Source: Acidobacteriota bacterium (GTDB lineage Bacteria; Acidobacteriota; Terriglobia; Bryobacterales; Bryobacteraceae). Taken from it: a DNA stretch of 39,763 nt. Both the position numbers and the translations under genes were made by a program. Shown here in pieces: positions 9,083 through 17,721 of this stretch (within the stretch, counting starts at the first letter, position 1; every line of letters starts with the position of its first letter). The stretch lies in contig QHXW01000080.1 in assembly GCA_003223115.1 (NCBI GenBank), positions 1 through 39,763 on the forward strand, in the 5' to 3' direction. A model generated the notes under the pieces. It searched no databases and was not told where the DNA came from. It saw only the letters and a program-made list of their open reading frames with translations.

Positions 9083-9619
9083 TCAGTTTGCCGCAGGCTC
9101 TCCTAGAGATGCAAGGCTGATGTCGGTTTTGCCGTGCTTCTCACTGATGGCGACAATGCGTTTGAACCCGTTTTCGGTGAATTCCATCTGGAAATGACCG
9201 TGGCGGGACTGGCTGATGATCCAATGCGGCAGCTCGCGCTGATAAAACTCTTTCACCTTAGCGACCGAATCATCGCTGGAGTATTCGGCCGCCAGAACCG
9301 TAAATTCCTTATGTGCGGAGTCGAAACTGAAATCGAAACTGGCTGCGGCTCCATGGTCGTCCTCACGCTGCGCACCAGGATATACCGGCACGCCAATCAA
9401 TTTCGGATCGAGATTCTTGTGTTCCTGTACACGAATGGTACCGACCGGCGTTTCCACCTGCACGGTTTCGCCGTGCGCCCCACGACTCTTCTGGACGTGG
9501 ATGTTGTCGGCAATGTACATGCCTGCCACAAAGACTCCGACCACCGCCAGCGCCGCCAGGATCAGTAACGCAACGAGAAGCCCGGCCAGCACGCCTCCAG
9601 TTTGGGATGAGCGTTTCAT
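9083..9619 (-). CDS. Single-TM envelope protein of unknown function
   Basis: With the start at ATG 9619 (MKRSSQTGGVLAGLL) the protein has 178 residues. There is a GGA-rich stretch a few bases upstream. A GTG at 9664 would add 15 residues but would put a basic amphipathic stretch before the signal anchor, so I prefer the later start. One TM helix (VLAGLLVALLILAALAVVGVFVAGMYI) is followed by a periplasmic region with the sequence VPVYPGAQREDD and later VKEFYQRELPHWIISQS. This resembles the repeated 'PxYPGA ... Y...L...GW' pattern of small secreted proteins that I know only as unknowns. It is in line with the zinc-ribbon gene downstream and glpX upstream (137 bp away with this start). Confidence 0.68.
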   Translation of the reverse strand: MKRSSQTGGVLAGLLVALLILAALAVVGVFVAGMYIADNIHVQKSRGAHGETVQVETPVGTIRVQEHKNLDPKLIGVPVYPGAQREDDHGAAASFDFSFDSAHKEFTVLAAEYSSDDSVAKVKEFYQRELPHWIISQSRHGHFQMEFTENGFKRIVAISEKHGKTDISLASLGEPAAN

Positions 9620-9756
9620 AGCTTTCCATCCAATACGCACCTTGACCCGGAAAAGTTCCTTCACTATAGCGCGGAAGGTGTTTGGAACGGGTAGGCCGAG
9701 CGTCCCAGAGCGTGACTGGTGCAGCCCGACTGCTTGCCGGCGCCGTCCGGTACAGC

Positions 9757-10734
9757 TTAGCGGAAACGAACTTTCACGTCGGGCTTATTCTCCAGGTGCA
9801 CCGTATCGATGAAACGCACGCGTGCGGGAGAAAGCGTCATCACAATGGATTGCGTGCGAATACCGTCGCCAAAAAAGCGCACACCCTGCAGCAGGTTGCC
9901 ATCAGTGACTCCGCAAGCGGCGAACACGATACTCCTGCCAGGTGCGAGTTCCTGAGTGTTGTAAATCTTATTTGCGTCCTGAATGCCCATGGCCCGCATG
10001 CGCTCGCGCTGGGCGTCGTCTTTCACCACCAGCCGCCCGAGAATTTCGCCGTTCAGGCAACGCAATGCCGCGGCCGTCAACACGCCTTCTGGAGCACCGC
10101 CAGAGCCCATTACCGCATGTACACCAGTTCCCGCCACAGCCGCGCCAATTCCGGCCGAAAGGTCGCCATCACTGATTAAGCGGATGCGCGCCCCAGCCTC
10201 CCGGATATCCGCGATCAGCTTCTGGTGCCTTGGACGGTCGAGAACCACCACCACCAGATCATCCACACCGCGCTGCAAGCGGCGCGCAATCGCCTTGAGG
10301 TTCTGCTTGACGGGAGCATCCAGTTCCACCGCGCCTTTCGCCGACGGCCCGACGATAATTTTTTCCATATAACAATCAGGCGCATGCAGCAGGCCGCCGC
10401 CTTCCGATGCAGCCAGCACGGTGATGGCGCCTCCTGTGCCAGTGGCGCAAAGATTTGTCCCTTCGAGTGGATCGACCGCGATATCCACTGTGAGAGCGCA
10501 CCGTTCATCTTTGGCAGAGCCCACTTTTTCGCCGATGTAGAGCATGGGCGCTTTGTCACGCTCGCCTTCGCCGATCACGATGGTTCCGGCAACAGCTATG
10601 GTGTCGAGACAGCGTCGCATGCTTTCAACCGCCGCCTGGTCAGCGGTGTGCGCGTCTCCCATGCCCATGGTGCGGGCGGACGCGATAGCCGCGTCCTCAA
10701 CTACACGCAACACTTCCAGCGACAAATCGAACAT
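9757..10734 (-). CDS. glpX: Class II fructose-1,6-bisphosphatase GlpX
   Basis: This enzyme hydrolyses fructose-1,6-bisphosphate to fructose-6-phosphate in gluconeogenesis, in the cytoplasm. Family motifs are clear in the 325-residue product: ADQAAVE (~31-37), VIGEGERD (~53-60) and the metal/phosphate site VDPLEGTN (87-94). Further on come [41 protein letters not shown] and the C-terminal [14 protein letters not shown]. Length is normal. The start ATG at 10734 has a GGAGA-like ribosome binding site about 11 bases upstream. It is divergent from the dehydrogenase gene with only 17 bases between the two start codons, so its promoter must lie inside the neighbouring coding region. Confidence 0.95.
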   Translation of the reverse strand: MFDLSLEVLRVVEDAAIASARTMGMGDAHTADQAAVESMRRCLDTIAVAGTIVIGEGERDKAPMLYIGEKVGSAKDERCALTVDIAVDPLEGTNLCATGTGGAITVLAASEGGGLLHAPDCYMEKIIVGPSAKGAVELDAPVKQNLKAIARRLQRGVDDLVVVVLDRPRHQKLIADIREAGARIRLISDGDLSAGIGAAVAGTGVHAVMGSGGAPEGVLTAAALRCLNGEILGRLVVKDDAQRERMRAMGIQDANKIYNTQELAPGRSIVFAACGVTDGNLLQGVRFFGDGIRTQSIVMTLSPARVRFIDTVHLENKPDVKVRFR

Positions 10735-10751
10735 GCTACAGTTTTCTCCTC

Positions 10752-11720
10752 ATGGACGATATCACAGTTATGGTTTTGGCCCATCCGGCCGAGCCGCAAC
10801 TGGCGATGCTGGAGGCCCTGCCGGCTGATACAAACGTCACAGCCGGCGACAAGCCCGCAGCGTTCAGCCGGGCGGCGCCTGCCGCGGATGTGATTTTGAA
10901 CTGGTCCGCCAGCCTCGAACTTTTTGAGGACGTGTGGCGCATGTCGCCGCGCGTGCGCTGGGTACACTCGCGCTCGGCGGGGCTCGACGGCGTTCTTTTT
11001 CCATCTCTGATTGAGAGTCCAGTGCCACTTACGAATTCACGCGGAGTTTTCAGCGGCCCTCTGGGAGAATTTGTCATTGGCGCGGTGATGTTCTTCGCCA
11101 AAGATTTTCGGCGGATGGCTCTCAGCCACATGCGTGGAGTGTGGGACCAGTTCGATATCACCGAAGTTGCGGGGCAGACGCTTGGCATTATCGGTTATGG
11201 GGATATCGGCCGTGCCGTCGCCTCGCGGGCACATGCGCTGGGAATGAAAGTCGTCGCGTTGCGCCGCAGGCCGGAGCTTTCAGGCGACGATCCCAACGTC
11301 CGGGAGGTACTCGGCGCGAACCAGAAATACGAGTTGCTCGCGCGATCGGATTACGTCGTGATGGTTACGCCGCTGACACCGAAAACGCAGGGCATGATCG
11401 GCAAACCGGAGTTCGCCGCGATGAAGCCAGGCGCGGTCCTCATCAACATCGGGCGGGGACTGTTGGTAGATGAGCGCGCACTGGTCGAAGCTCTGGAGAA
11501 AAAGCGCATTCGTGGCGCTGCGCTCGACGTGTTTGATACCGAACCTCTGCCGGCGGGCCATCCGCTTTACAAGCTGGATAATGTTCTCCTTTCTCCGCAC
11601 TGCGCCGATCATACTCCAGACTGGAAGGAGCGGGCGATGCAGTTCTTTCTCGAAAATTTCGAGCGCTTCCGGCGCGGAGAGCCGCTCTTGAACGTGGTAA
11701 ATAAGAAGCTGGGATATTGA
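10752..11720 (+). CDS. D-isomer-specific 2-hydroxyacid dehydrogenase
   Basis: An NAD(P)-dependent cytoplasmic oxidoreductase of 322 residues. The Rossmann loop is G148-Y-G150-D-I-G153 (LGIIGYGDIG) followed by basic residues RRRP at 171-174, which may favour NADP. The catalytic triad is present: R235 in INIGRG, E264 in DVFDTEPLP and H283 in SPHCADHT. The H283 context differs from the common SPHxxG, as in several phosphoglycerate- and glyoxylate-reductase-like relatives, so the substrate cannot be named. The gene is followed after 10 bp by the fucosidase gene and is probably cotranscribed. It diverges from glpX across a 17-bp gap and has no clear Shine-Dalgarno. Confidence 0.93.
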   Translation: MDDITVMVLAHPAEPQLAMLEALPADTNVTAGDKPAAFSRAAPAADVILNWSASLELFEDVWRMSPRVRWVHSRSAGLDGVLFPSLIESPVPLTNSRGVFSGPLGEFVIGAVMFFAKDFRRMALSHMRGVWDQFDITEVAGQTLGIIGYGDIGRAVASRAHALGMKVVALRRRPELSGDDPNVREVLGANQKYELLARSDYVVMVTPLTPKTQGMIGKPEFAAMKPGAVLINIGRGLLVDERALVEALEKKRIRGAALDVFDTEPLPAGHPLYKLDNVLLSPHCADHTPDWKERAMQFFLENFERFRRGEPLLNVVNKKLGY

Positions 11721-11730
11721 AGGGATTGAG

Positions 11731-13014
11731 ATGATGCGATTCATTCTTGCTGCGACGTTGCTGGCCGCGACGGCGTTCGGCCAGTCCTACCAACCCTCGG
11801 GAGTTAACCTGTCGGCGCGCGAGTGGTTTCAAAACGCAAGGTTCGGCATGTTCATCCACTGGGGCGTTTACAGCGTGCTTGGAGACGGCGAGTGGGTCAT
11901 GAATAACCGCAAGATGACCGTGGCCGAATACGAAAAACTGCCGCCGCAGTTTGATCCCACCGAGTACAATCCGGCTGAGTGGGTTTCGCTGGCAAAAGCC
12001 GCGGGCATGAAGTACATCACCATCACCAGCAAACACCATGACGGCTTCGCCATGTGGGGCACCAGGCAGAACCATTGGAATATCGTGGACGCCACGCCAT
12101 ATAAGAAAGACGTCCTGAAGGCGCTGGCAGAGGAGTGCCACAAGCAGGGTATGAAGTTATTTTTCTACCACTCGGAATTAGACTGGCACAACCCGGATTA
12201 TTATCCGCGGGGCCGCACGGGGCAAACCGCTGGCAGGCCCGAGAGCGGCGATTTCAACCGGTATCTGGAATTCATGGACAACCAACTGCGCGAACTGTTG
12301 ACCGGCTATGGCGAAATCGGCGGTATCTGGTTCGACGGCTGGTGGGACAGGCCCGATGCCGACTGGCACCTGGACCGTACGTACCGGTTGATCCACAGCC
12401 TCCAACCCGCAGCGCTGATAGGCAACAATCACCATCGACTGCCCTTCCCTGGCGAGGATTTCCAGATGTTTGAGAAAGACTTGCCCGGCCAAAAAACGGT
12501 GGACTTCAATGCCGGCTCCGCGGTGGGAGACCTGCCGTTAGAGACCTGCGACACCATCAACAATGCCTGGGGCTACAACAAGACCGACAAGCACTTCAAA
12601 AGCACTGAGCAGTTGATTCAATATCTTGCGCGGGCCGCCGGCTACAACGGTAATTGTCTGCTGAACATCGGGCCGATGCCCACCGGCAAGATCCAGCCGG
12701 AGTTTGTGGAGCGTTTACGCGGGATGGGACAGTGGCTCGACCGGAACGGCGAATCGATTTACGGCACTCGCGGCGGACCCATACCTCCAGACTCCTGGGG
12801 CGTCACCACGCAAAAGCCGGGCAAAGTCTACGTGCATATCATGAACTGGAAGGGCAATTTGCTGGCTCTTTCCAAAATGCCGCCCGTTACCAGCGCGAAA
12901 TTGTTGACTTCGGGAACGTCTGTCGGGGTCACGCCCATCGAAGGCGGAATCGTGCTGCGCTTGCCGGAAAGGCGTGACGATGCCGATACTGTGGTGGTGC
13001 TGGAGACGAAATAA
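11731..13014 (+). CDS. GH29 alpha-L-fucosidase, secreted
   Basis: A 427-residue glycoside hydrolase with a cleavable signal peptide (MMRFILAATLLAATAFGQ). GH29 landmarks: RFGMFIHWGVYS (37-48), the substrate-binding SKHHDGFAMW (100-109), LFFYHSELDWHNPDY (143-157) and the catalytic nucleophile D202 in GGIWFDGWWD. The middle section contains NAWGYN and the final LLNIGPMPTGKI. A short beta-sandwich C-terminal domain (~345-427) is typical of the family. It would release terminal fucose from glycans in the periplasm or outside the cell. Only 10 bp separate it from the dehydrogenase upstream, but no fucose pathway genes are in view. Confidence 0.95.
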   Translation: MMRFILAATLLAATAFGQSYQPSGVNLSAREWFQNARFGMFIHWGVYSVLGDGEWVMNNRKMTVAEYEKLPPQFDPTEYNPAEWVSLAKAAGMKYITITSKHHDGFAMWGTRQNHWNIVDATPYKKDVLKALAEECHKQGMKLFFYHSELDWHNPDYYPRGRTGQTAGRPESGDFNRYLEFMDNQLRELLTGYGEIGGIWFDGWWDRPDADWHLDRTYRLIHSLQPAALIGNNHHRLPFPGEDFQMFEKDLPGQKTVDFNAGSAVGDLPLETCDTINNAWGYNKTDKHFKSTEQLIQYLARAAGYNGNCLLNIGPMPTGKIQPEFVERLRGMGQWLDRNGESIYGTRGGPIPPDSWGVTTQKPGKVYVHIMNWKGNLLALSKMPPVTSAKLLTSGTSVGVTPIEGGIVLRLPERRDDADTVVVLETK

Positions 13015-13045
13015 AGTCTCGGGAGCGCGACTCGTCTGGTGTGTA

Positions 13046-14068
13046 TTAGTTCCCTATGAAGCGGGCGTACAGGCTGCGGGCCACTCCTGGGTCCGTGGTG
13101 CCTTTGATGATGGCGCGGCCGTCGGCAAAAATCGTCATCTCAAACGGCGTATGGAAAAACCTCAACGCGAATTCATTAGCCCGAACTTCTCCCATCGCGC
13201 CTAACCGGATCTTGAGTTGTGCGAGGTCGAGCGGCTGCGTCGAATTGTGGATTTGGACCGCATTGCGCCCGCACAGACTGATCGGTGCGCGCCGCTCTCC
13301 CCGCAGATAGACGAATTCGTGTCTGACGCAGGCAGGGCAGTCGGGGTCAGCCGCTGGCTGCTCCGTCTGACGCACGGCGCCGGCCCAGACGTCCACGGTT
13401 GTGATGCGGGGAATCAAATGGTCTTGCGCGCCGGATAAGATTCTTAATGCATCGGCAACCTGGAGCGACGCCACGATAGCGGTAACGGTGTTCAAAACGC
13501 CGGCGTTTTCGCAGGTGAGTTGCGCGCCCGAAGGCGGTTCGGGGTAGACACAGCGAAGGCATGCGGTGCGGCCCGGCATCACCGGCATCTCGATGCCGTA
13601 ACTGCCTACGGCGGCTCCGTAGATCCAGGGAACACCACAATTCACCGCGAAATCGTTGATCAAATAACGCGTCTCGAAATTGTCGGTCCCGTCTAGAATC
13701 AGGTCCGCGCCGTCGAGTAAATCGTCCGCGTTTGACGGATTGAGATCTTCGACCAGACCGCGCACGCCGATGCCCGAGTTAATTCTCCGTAGAATGCGCT
13801 CAGCAGCGACTGCCTTAGGCAGACCATCGGCGGCGTCGGACTCTTCGAATAGTAACTGCCGTTGAAGATTACTGGGCTCGACATAATCGCGATCGATGAT
13901 CGTCAGATGACCCACGCCGGCCCGCGCCAGTTCCATCGCCTGCACGCTTCCAAGCGCGCCGCACCCAACGATCGTCACGCGTGATGAGAGCAGCCTCTGC
14001 TGGCCTTGTTCCCCGATTCCGGTGAACAAAATCTGGCGTGAGTAACGCTCTTTGTCACCGTACGTCAT
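13046..14068 (-). CDS. thiF: ThiF/MoeB-type adenylyltransferase (E1-like)
   Basis: A 340-residue E1-like enzyme that adenylates the C-terminal Gly-Gly of a small sulfur carrier. It has the nucleotide loop G35-C-G37-A-L-G40 (TIVGCGALGS), IIDRDYVEPSNLQRQ (57-71) with the arginine finger, DGTDNFETR (126-134) and a zinc site from C170-x2-C173 and C244-x2-C247. C186 in TCENAGVLN is the candidate thioester cysteine. The C-terminal ~75 residues (LCGRNAVQI ... FADGRAIIKGT ... ARSLYARFIG) match the extra domain of Bacillus-type ThiF, favouring thiamin thiazole synthesis over MoeB. I chose ATG 14068, which has AAGTGAG upstream. The frame stays open to 14533, but that stretch is antisense to the Omp85 gene. 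No thiS is nearby, so the partner is not identified. Confidence 0.88.
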   Translation of the reverse strand: MTYGDKERYSRQILFTGIGEQGQQRLLSSRVTIVGCGALGSVQAMELARAGVGHLTIIDRDYVEPSNLQRQLLFEESDAADGLPKAVAAERILRRINSGIGVRGLVEDLNPSNADDLLDGADLILDGTDNFETRYLINDFAVNCGVPWIYGAAVGSYGIEMPVMPGRTACLRCVYPEPPSGAQLTCENAGVLNTVTAIVASLQVADALRILSGAQDHLIPRITTVDVWAGAVRQTEQPAADPDCPACVRHEFVYLRGERRAPISLCGRNAVQIHNSTQPLDLAQLKIRLGAMGEVRANEFALRFFHTPFEMTIFADGRAIIKGTTDPGVARSLYARFIGN

Positions 14069-14110
14069 CTCACTTGATGGTAGCAAACTCGCTCGAAAGG
14101 TCGGGTTATC

Positions 14111-17074
14111 ATGGGCATGGTGTGCTTTCGCGACGCGCCCCATCTCGCCGTCTGGCTTTTGTGGGCTGCGTTGCCTGCTCTCGCCTGGTGTCAAGCGGAA
14201 CAGTACGAGGGTAAGCGCATCATCGATATTCAGTTCAGCCCGCCGGAACAGCCGGTAGATTCGGTGGAACTCCGGGAACTCATCCCCCTGCAGCGCGGCG
14301 CTGCTTTTCGGATGGCCGGCATCCAGACGGCAATTCAAAAACTTTTTGCGACAGGTTGCTACGAAGATATTCAAGTGGATGCCGAAACGGCCGCTGGCGG
14401 GGTGAGGGTCCGTTTCATCACCAAGAACAGTTGGTTCGTGGGTCCGGTGACGGTGGAGGGGAACGTCGGCGATCCACCAAACCGCGGCCAGATGATCAAC
14501 GCGACCAGATTGGAACTTGGTCAGGCCTTTCACGAAGATAATATGGCTCCGTCAGAAGACGGGTTGAACAAGCTTTTGGTCGCCAACGGTTATTACGAAA
14601 ACCGGATTCGCCGGAGAATCGATTACGATCCTAAGACCCAGCAGGCTCACGTTCACTTCGTCCTCGAGAGCGGACCACGCGCAGGCTATCGCACACCGAA
14701 TATCACGGGCAATCTCAAGATGGCCGTGGACAAGATCATCACAGCCACAAGGTGGAAGCATCGCTTGATTGGCACCTGGCGCCCGGTGACGCAATCGCGC
14801 ACCCGGCAAGGGCTTGATAACATTCGCTCCAAGTATCAGAACGACGGCCGGCTCATGGCCTCAGCCCAACTCAAGTCCATGGATTACGATCGCGACACAC
14901 GCCGCGTGAAGCCGAACCTGGATATTGACGCAGGCCCCAAGGTCCAGGTCAACACCGTGGGCGCCAAGGTCTCTCAGAAGAAGCTCAGACAGAATATACC
15001 CATTTACGAGGAACACACCGTTGACCGCGACTTGCTGATCGAGGGTCAGCGAAATCTGAGGGATGAATTTCAGTCAGCCGGCTACTTCGAAGTCGACGTG
15101 CAGTTCAAGCAACAGAGACTGCTCAACGATACAGCACAGATCGATTATCTGATCAATCTCGGAAAGCGCCACAATCTGGTGCATCTCGAGATCCGGGGAA
15201 ATCACTATTTCCCGACTGAATCCATCCGGCAACGCATGTTCATGACGCCGAAATCTTTCTCACTGCGCCACGGACGTTACAGTGAAGCCTTGCGGCGCAG
15301 GGACGAAGAATCGATTGTCAATCTTTACAACGAGAACGGATTTCGCGATGTGAAGGTGACCACCGAAGTGCAGGACGACTACAAGGGCAAGATCGGCGAC
15401 ATTGCGGTGATCCTCAAAATTGATGAGGGGCCGCAATGGTTTGTCTCGAAGCTGGAAGTGTTCGGCATAGAGCAGCTCGATGCCGCCAGTATTATCCCGA
15501 CGCTCAGTTCGTCACAGGGCCAGCCGTTCAGCGAATTCAACGTGGCTGCGGACCGCGACAGGATTCTGGCCATGTACTTTACCAACGGCTTTCCGAACGC
15601 CAGTTTCGAGTGGAGTTCGAAGCCAGGGCTCCAAGCGCAACAGGTGGACCTTCGCTTTGTCATCATGGAGGGGCAAAGGCAGTTCGTTCGCGATGTGATT
15701 GTGGAGGGTCTCGAAACCACGCGGCCTCAGTTGGTACAGCATAACCTGTTGCTCGCGTCGGGCGACCCGCTCTCGCCCATTCAAATGGCCGACACGCAGC
15801 GGCGACTCTACAACCTCGGAATCTTCGCCAAAGTTGATATGGCGATTCAGAATCCTGATGGGCAGTTGCAACGAAAATATGTCGTCTACGACATCGAAGA
15901 AGCCAGACGCTACTCGTTTGACGGCGGTCTCGGCGCCGAAATTGCGCGGATTGGCGGCTGCCAGTGCCCGGACCTGCCTGCGGGCGCAACCGGCGTCAGT
16001 CCTAGAGTTTCCTTTGACGCCAGCCGGCTGAACTTTCTCGGGTGGGGCCATACCATTAGCCTGCGGACGCGGATATCGACTCTGGAGCGACGCGGGTTGA
16101 TCGACTATCTGGCTCCTCACGTCAGAGGCTACGATAATCTCGACCTGAGCTTCACCGCGCTCTACGACAGCACACGCGATGTGAACACCTTCTCGGCTAA
16201 ACGCGAGGAGGGGTCGGTACAACTTTCACAGAAGCTTTCGAAGCCGTCGACCATTCTGTACCGGTTCAGCTACCGGCGCGTGAGCACCTCGAATCTCCTG
16301 ATCGATCCAAATCTAATTCCGCTCCTCTCGCAGCCGGTTCGAGTGGGCATTCTCTCGAGCAACTACATCCAGGACCGCCGGGACGACTCTACCGATGCCC
16401 ATAAAGGGATCTACAACACTGTGGACGTCGGCGTCGCATCAAAATTTTTCGGCTCCCAAATCGACATGGTTCGCGGCTTGGCGAGCAACGCGACATATCA
16501 CCGCATCCGCAAGAACCTGGTGCTGGCGCGTGAGGTGACCTTCGGCGACATCATTCCATTTCGCTACGGCTCGCGAACATCGAATGCGGAGCTGGCGGTG
16601 CCTTTCCCGGAGCGCTTCTTCGGCGGCGGCGGCACCTCCCTTCGCGCGTTCCCGGAAAATCAAGCAGGTCCCCGCGATCTGACGACCGGCTTCCCTATCG
16701 GCGGCACGGCGCTCCTGTTCCATAAGACCGAGCTGCGGTTCCCATTGGCGGGCGCCAACATCAGCGCTGTCGCGTTTCATGACGCCGGCAACGTCTATTC
16801 CACCCTCAGCAACCTATCGTTCGGTTTCCACCAGCGCGATGTGAAGGATTTCGACTACATGGTCCACGCGGTTGGTTTTGGCATCCGTTATCGAACGCCT
16901 ATTGGGCCGGTTCGTGTGGATCTGGCGTATAGCATCAACCCGCCACGGTTTTTTGGATGCAAAGGCAATATCAGCCAACTCGTTGAGTGCGGAAAGCCCG
17001 AAAACATAGGGCTCCGGACAGATCAGCGCATCAATCATTTCCAGTTTTTCTTTTCCATCGGGCAGGCTTTCTGA
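14111..17074 (+). CDS. Omp85-family outer-membrane assembly protein with about seven POTRA repeats
   Basis: A 987-residue BamA/TamA-type protein that inserts or assembles outer-membrane proteins. Residues 1-28 form a signal peptide (WLLWAALPALAWC). By eye there are seven POTRA-like units, at ~36-106, 109-188, 192-276, 278-352, 355-440, 443-521 and 523-597. Each ends with a hydrophobic strand and a glycine (HFVLESG, LDIDAG, YLINLG, ILKIDEG, FVIMEG). A beta-barrel follows (RYSFDGGLGAEI at ~600) to a terminal aromatic F987. The FFGGGGTSLRAF element matches the barrel's conserved loop 6 area. BamA has five POTRAs and TamA three, so this is a longer variant. It is followed, with 1- and 4-bp overlaps, by a SurA-N-like gene and tamB, pointing to a TAM-like envelope module. 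An alternative start is ATG 14117. Confidence 0.93.
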   Translation: MGMVCFRDAPHLAVWLLWAALPALAWCQAEQYEGKRIIDIQFSPPEQPVDSVELRELIPLQRGAAFRMAGIQTAIQKLFATGCYEDIQVDAETAAGGVRVRFITKNSWFVGPVTVEGNVGDPPNRGQMINATRLELGQAFHEDNMAPSEDGLNKLLVANGYYENRIRRRIDYDPKTQQAHVHFVLESGPRAGYRTPNITGNLKMAVDKIITATRWKHRLIGTWRPVTQSRTRQGLDNIRSKYQNDGRLMASAQLKSMDYDRDTRRVKPNLDIDAGPKVQVNTVGAKVSQKKLRQNIPIYEEHTVDRDLLIEGQRNLRDEFQSAGYFEVDVQFKQQRLLNDTAQIDYLINLGKRHNLVHLEIRGNHYFPTESIRQRMFMTPKSFSLRHGRYSEALRRRDEESIVNLYNENGFRDVKVTTEVQDDYKGKIGDIAVILKIDEGPQWFVSKLEVFGIEQLDAASIIPTLSSSQGQPFSEFNVAADRDRILAMYFTNGFPNASFEWSSKPGLQAQQVDLRFVIMEGQRQFVRDVIVEGLETTRPQLVQHNLLLASGDPLSPIQMADTQRRLYNLGIFAKVDMAIQNPDGQLQRKYVVYDIEEARRYSFDGGLGAEIARIGGCQCPDLPAGATGVSPRVSFDASRLNFLGWGHTISLRTRISTLERRGLIDYLAPHVRGYDNLDLSFTALYDSTRDVNTFSAKREEGSVQLSQKLSKPSTILYRFSYRRVSTSNLLIDPNLIPLLSQPVRVGILSSNYIQDRRDDSTDAHKGIYNTVDVGVASKFFGSQIDMVRGLASNATYHRIRKNLVLAREVTFGDIIPFRYGSRTSNAELAVPFPERFFGGGGTSLRAFPENQAGPRDLTTGFPIGGTALLFHKTELRFPLAGANISAVAFHDAGNVYSTLSNLSFGFHQRDVKDFDYMVHAVGFGIRYRTPIGPVRVDLAYSINPPRFFGCKGNISQLVECGKPENIGLRTDQRINHFQFFFSIGQAF

Positions 17075-17721
17075 TGATTGGACAGCTCACACTTGTTCTT
17101 TTGCTTTCGGCTGCGGTCGGCAGATCGGAAATCATCGATCGCATCGCGGTTACAATCGGTAACCAGGTGATTACCGAAAGTCAGATACTGCGCGAGCTCC
17201 GGCTCGCGGCGTTCTTGAACAGCGATGCACTCGACTTCAGCTCGAGCGCCCGGCGTAAAAGCGCCGACCGGCTCATCGAACAGATGTTCATCCGCAATGA
17301 AATCGAGGTGGGCGCCTACGCTCCGCCTTCTGCCACCGAAGTGGAACCGATCCTGCGGCAGGTCCAGGCACAACGCTTCCATACTCCAGAGGAGTACGAC
17401 GCGGCGCTCGAAAAATATCGGATCACCGAGGAAGAGCTCAAGACCTACTTGCTGTGGCAGCTCACATTATTGCGTTTCATCGATGTCCGTTTCCGCGCGG
17501 GAATCCAGATTTCTGAACAGGATATCCGCCAATACTTCAACAAAGAGCTGCCTCAACTGGAAAAGAAAGCGGGACCGGGCGCCAAAATCAGCCTCGAAAC
17601 GCTCCGCGACAAAATCCAGGAGAGCTTGATCGATGAACGAATTGACCAGCAAATTGACGACTGGCTGAATCAAGTCCGCAAGCGCACGCGCATCGACTAC
17701 TATCCCGAGGCTTTCCAATGA
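17074..17721 (+). CDS. SurA N-domain-like periplasmic chaperone without a PPIase domain
   Basis: The ATG at 17074 overlaps the Omp85 stop by one base (TGATG) and gives a 215-residue protein. It has a short signal peptide (QLTLVLLLSAAVGRS) and then the SurA-type opening EIIDRIAVTIGNQVITESQIL. Long helices follow (SADRLIEQMFIRNEIE, YDAALEKYRITEEELKTYLLWQ, ISEQDIRQYFNKEL), which are the usual chaperone helices of SurA/PpiD-like proteins. The C-terminal helix LIDERIDQQIDDWLNQVRKR is also typical. A parvulin domain, which would add roughly 90 residues, is absent, so it should bind unfolded outer-membrane proteins but lack isomerase activity. Its position between Omp85 and tamB implies client delivery to that machine; this is inference. 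The stop overlaps the tamB start (ATGA). Confidence 0.82.
   Translation: MIGQLTLVLLLSAAVGRSEIIDRIAVTIGNQVITESQILRELRLAAFLNSDALDFSSSARRKSADRLIEQMFIRNEIEVGAYAPPSATEVEPILRQVQAQRFHTPEEYDAALEKYRITEEELKTYLLWQLTLLRFIDVRFRAGIQISEQDIRQYFNKELPQLEKKAGPGAKISLETLRDKIQESLIDERIDQQIDDWLNQVRKRTRIDYYPEAFQ

Noticed and set aside
14069-14533. N-terminal extension of the ThiF frame by 155 codons
   Set aside because: The extension is antisense to the start of the Omp85 gene, and ThiF homology begins exactly at ATG 14068.
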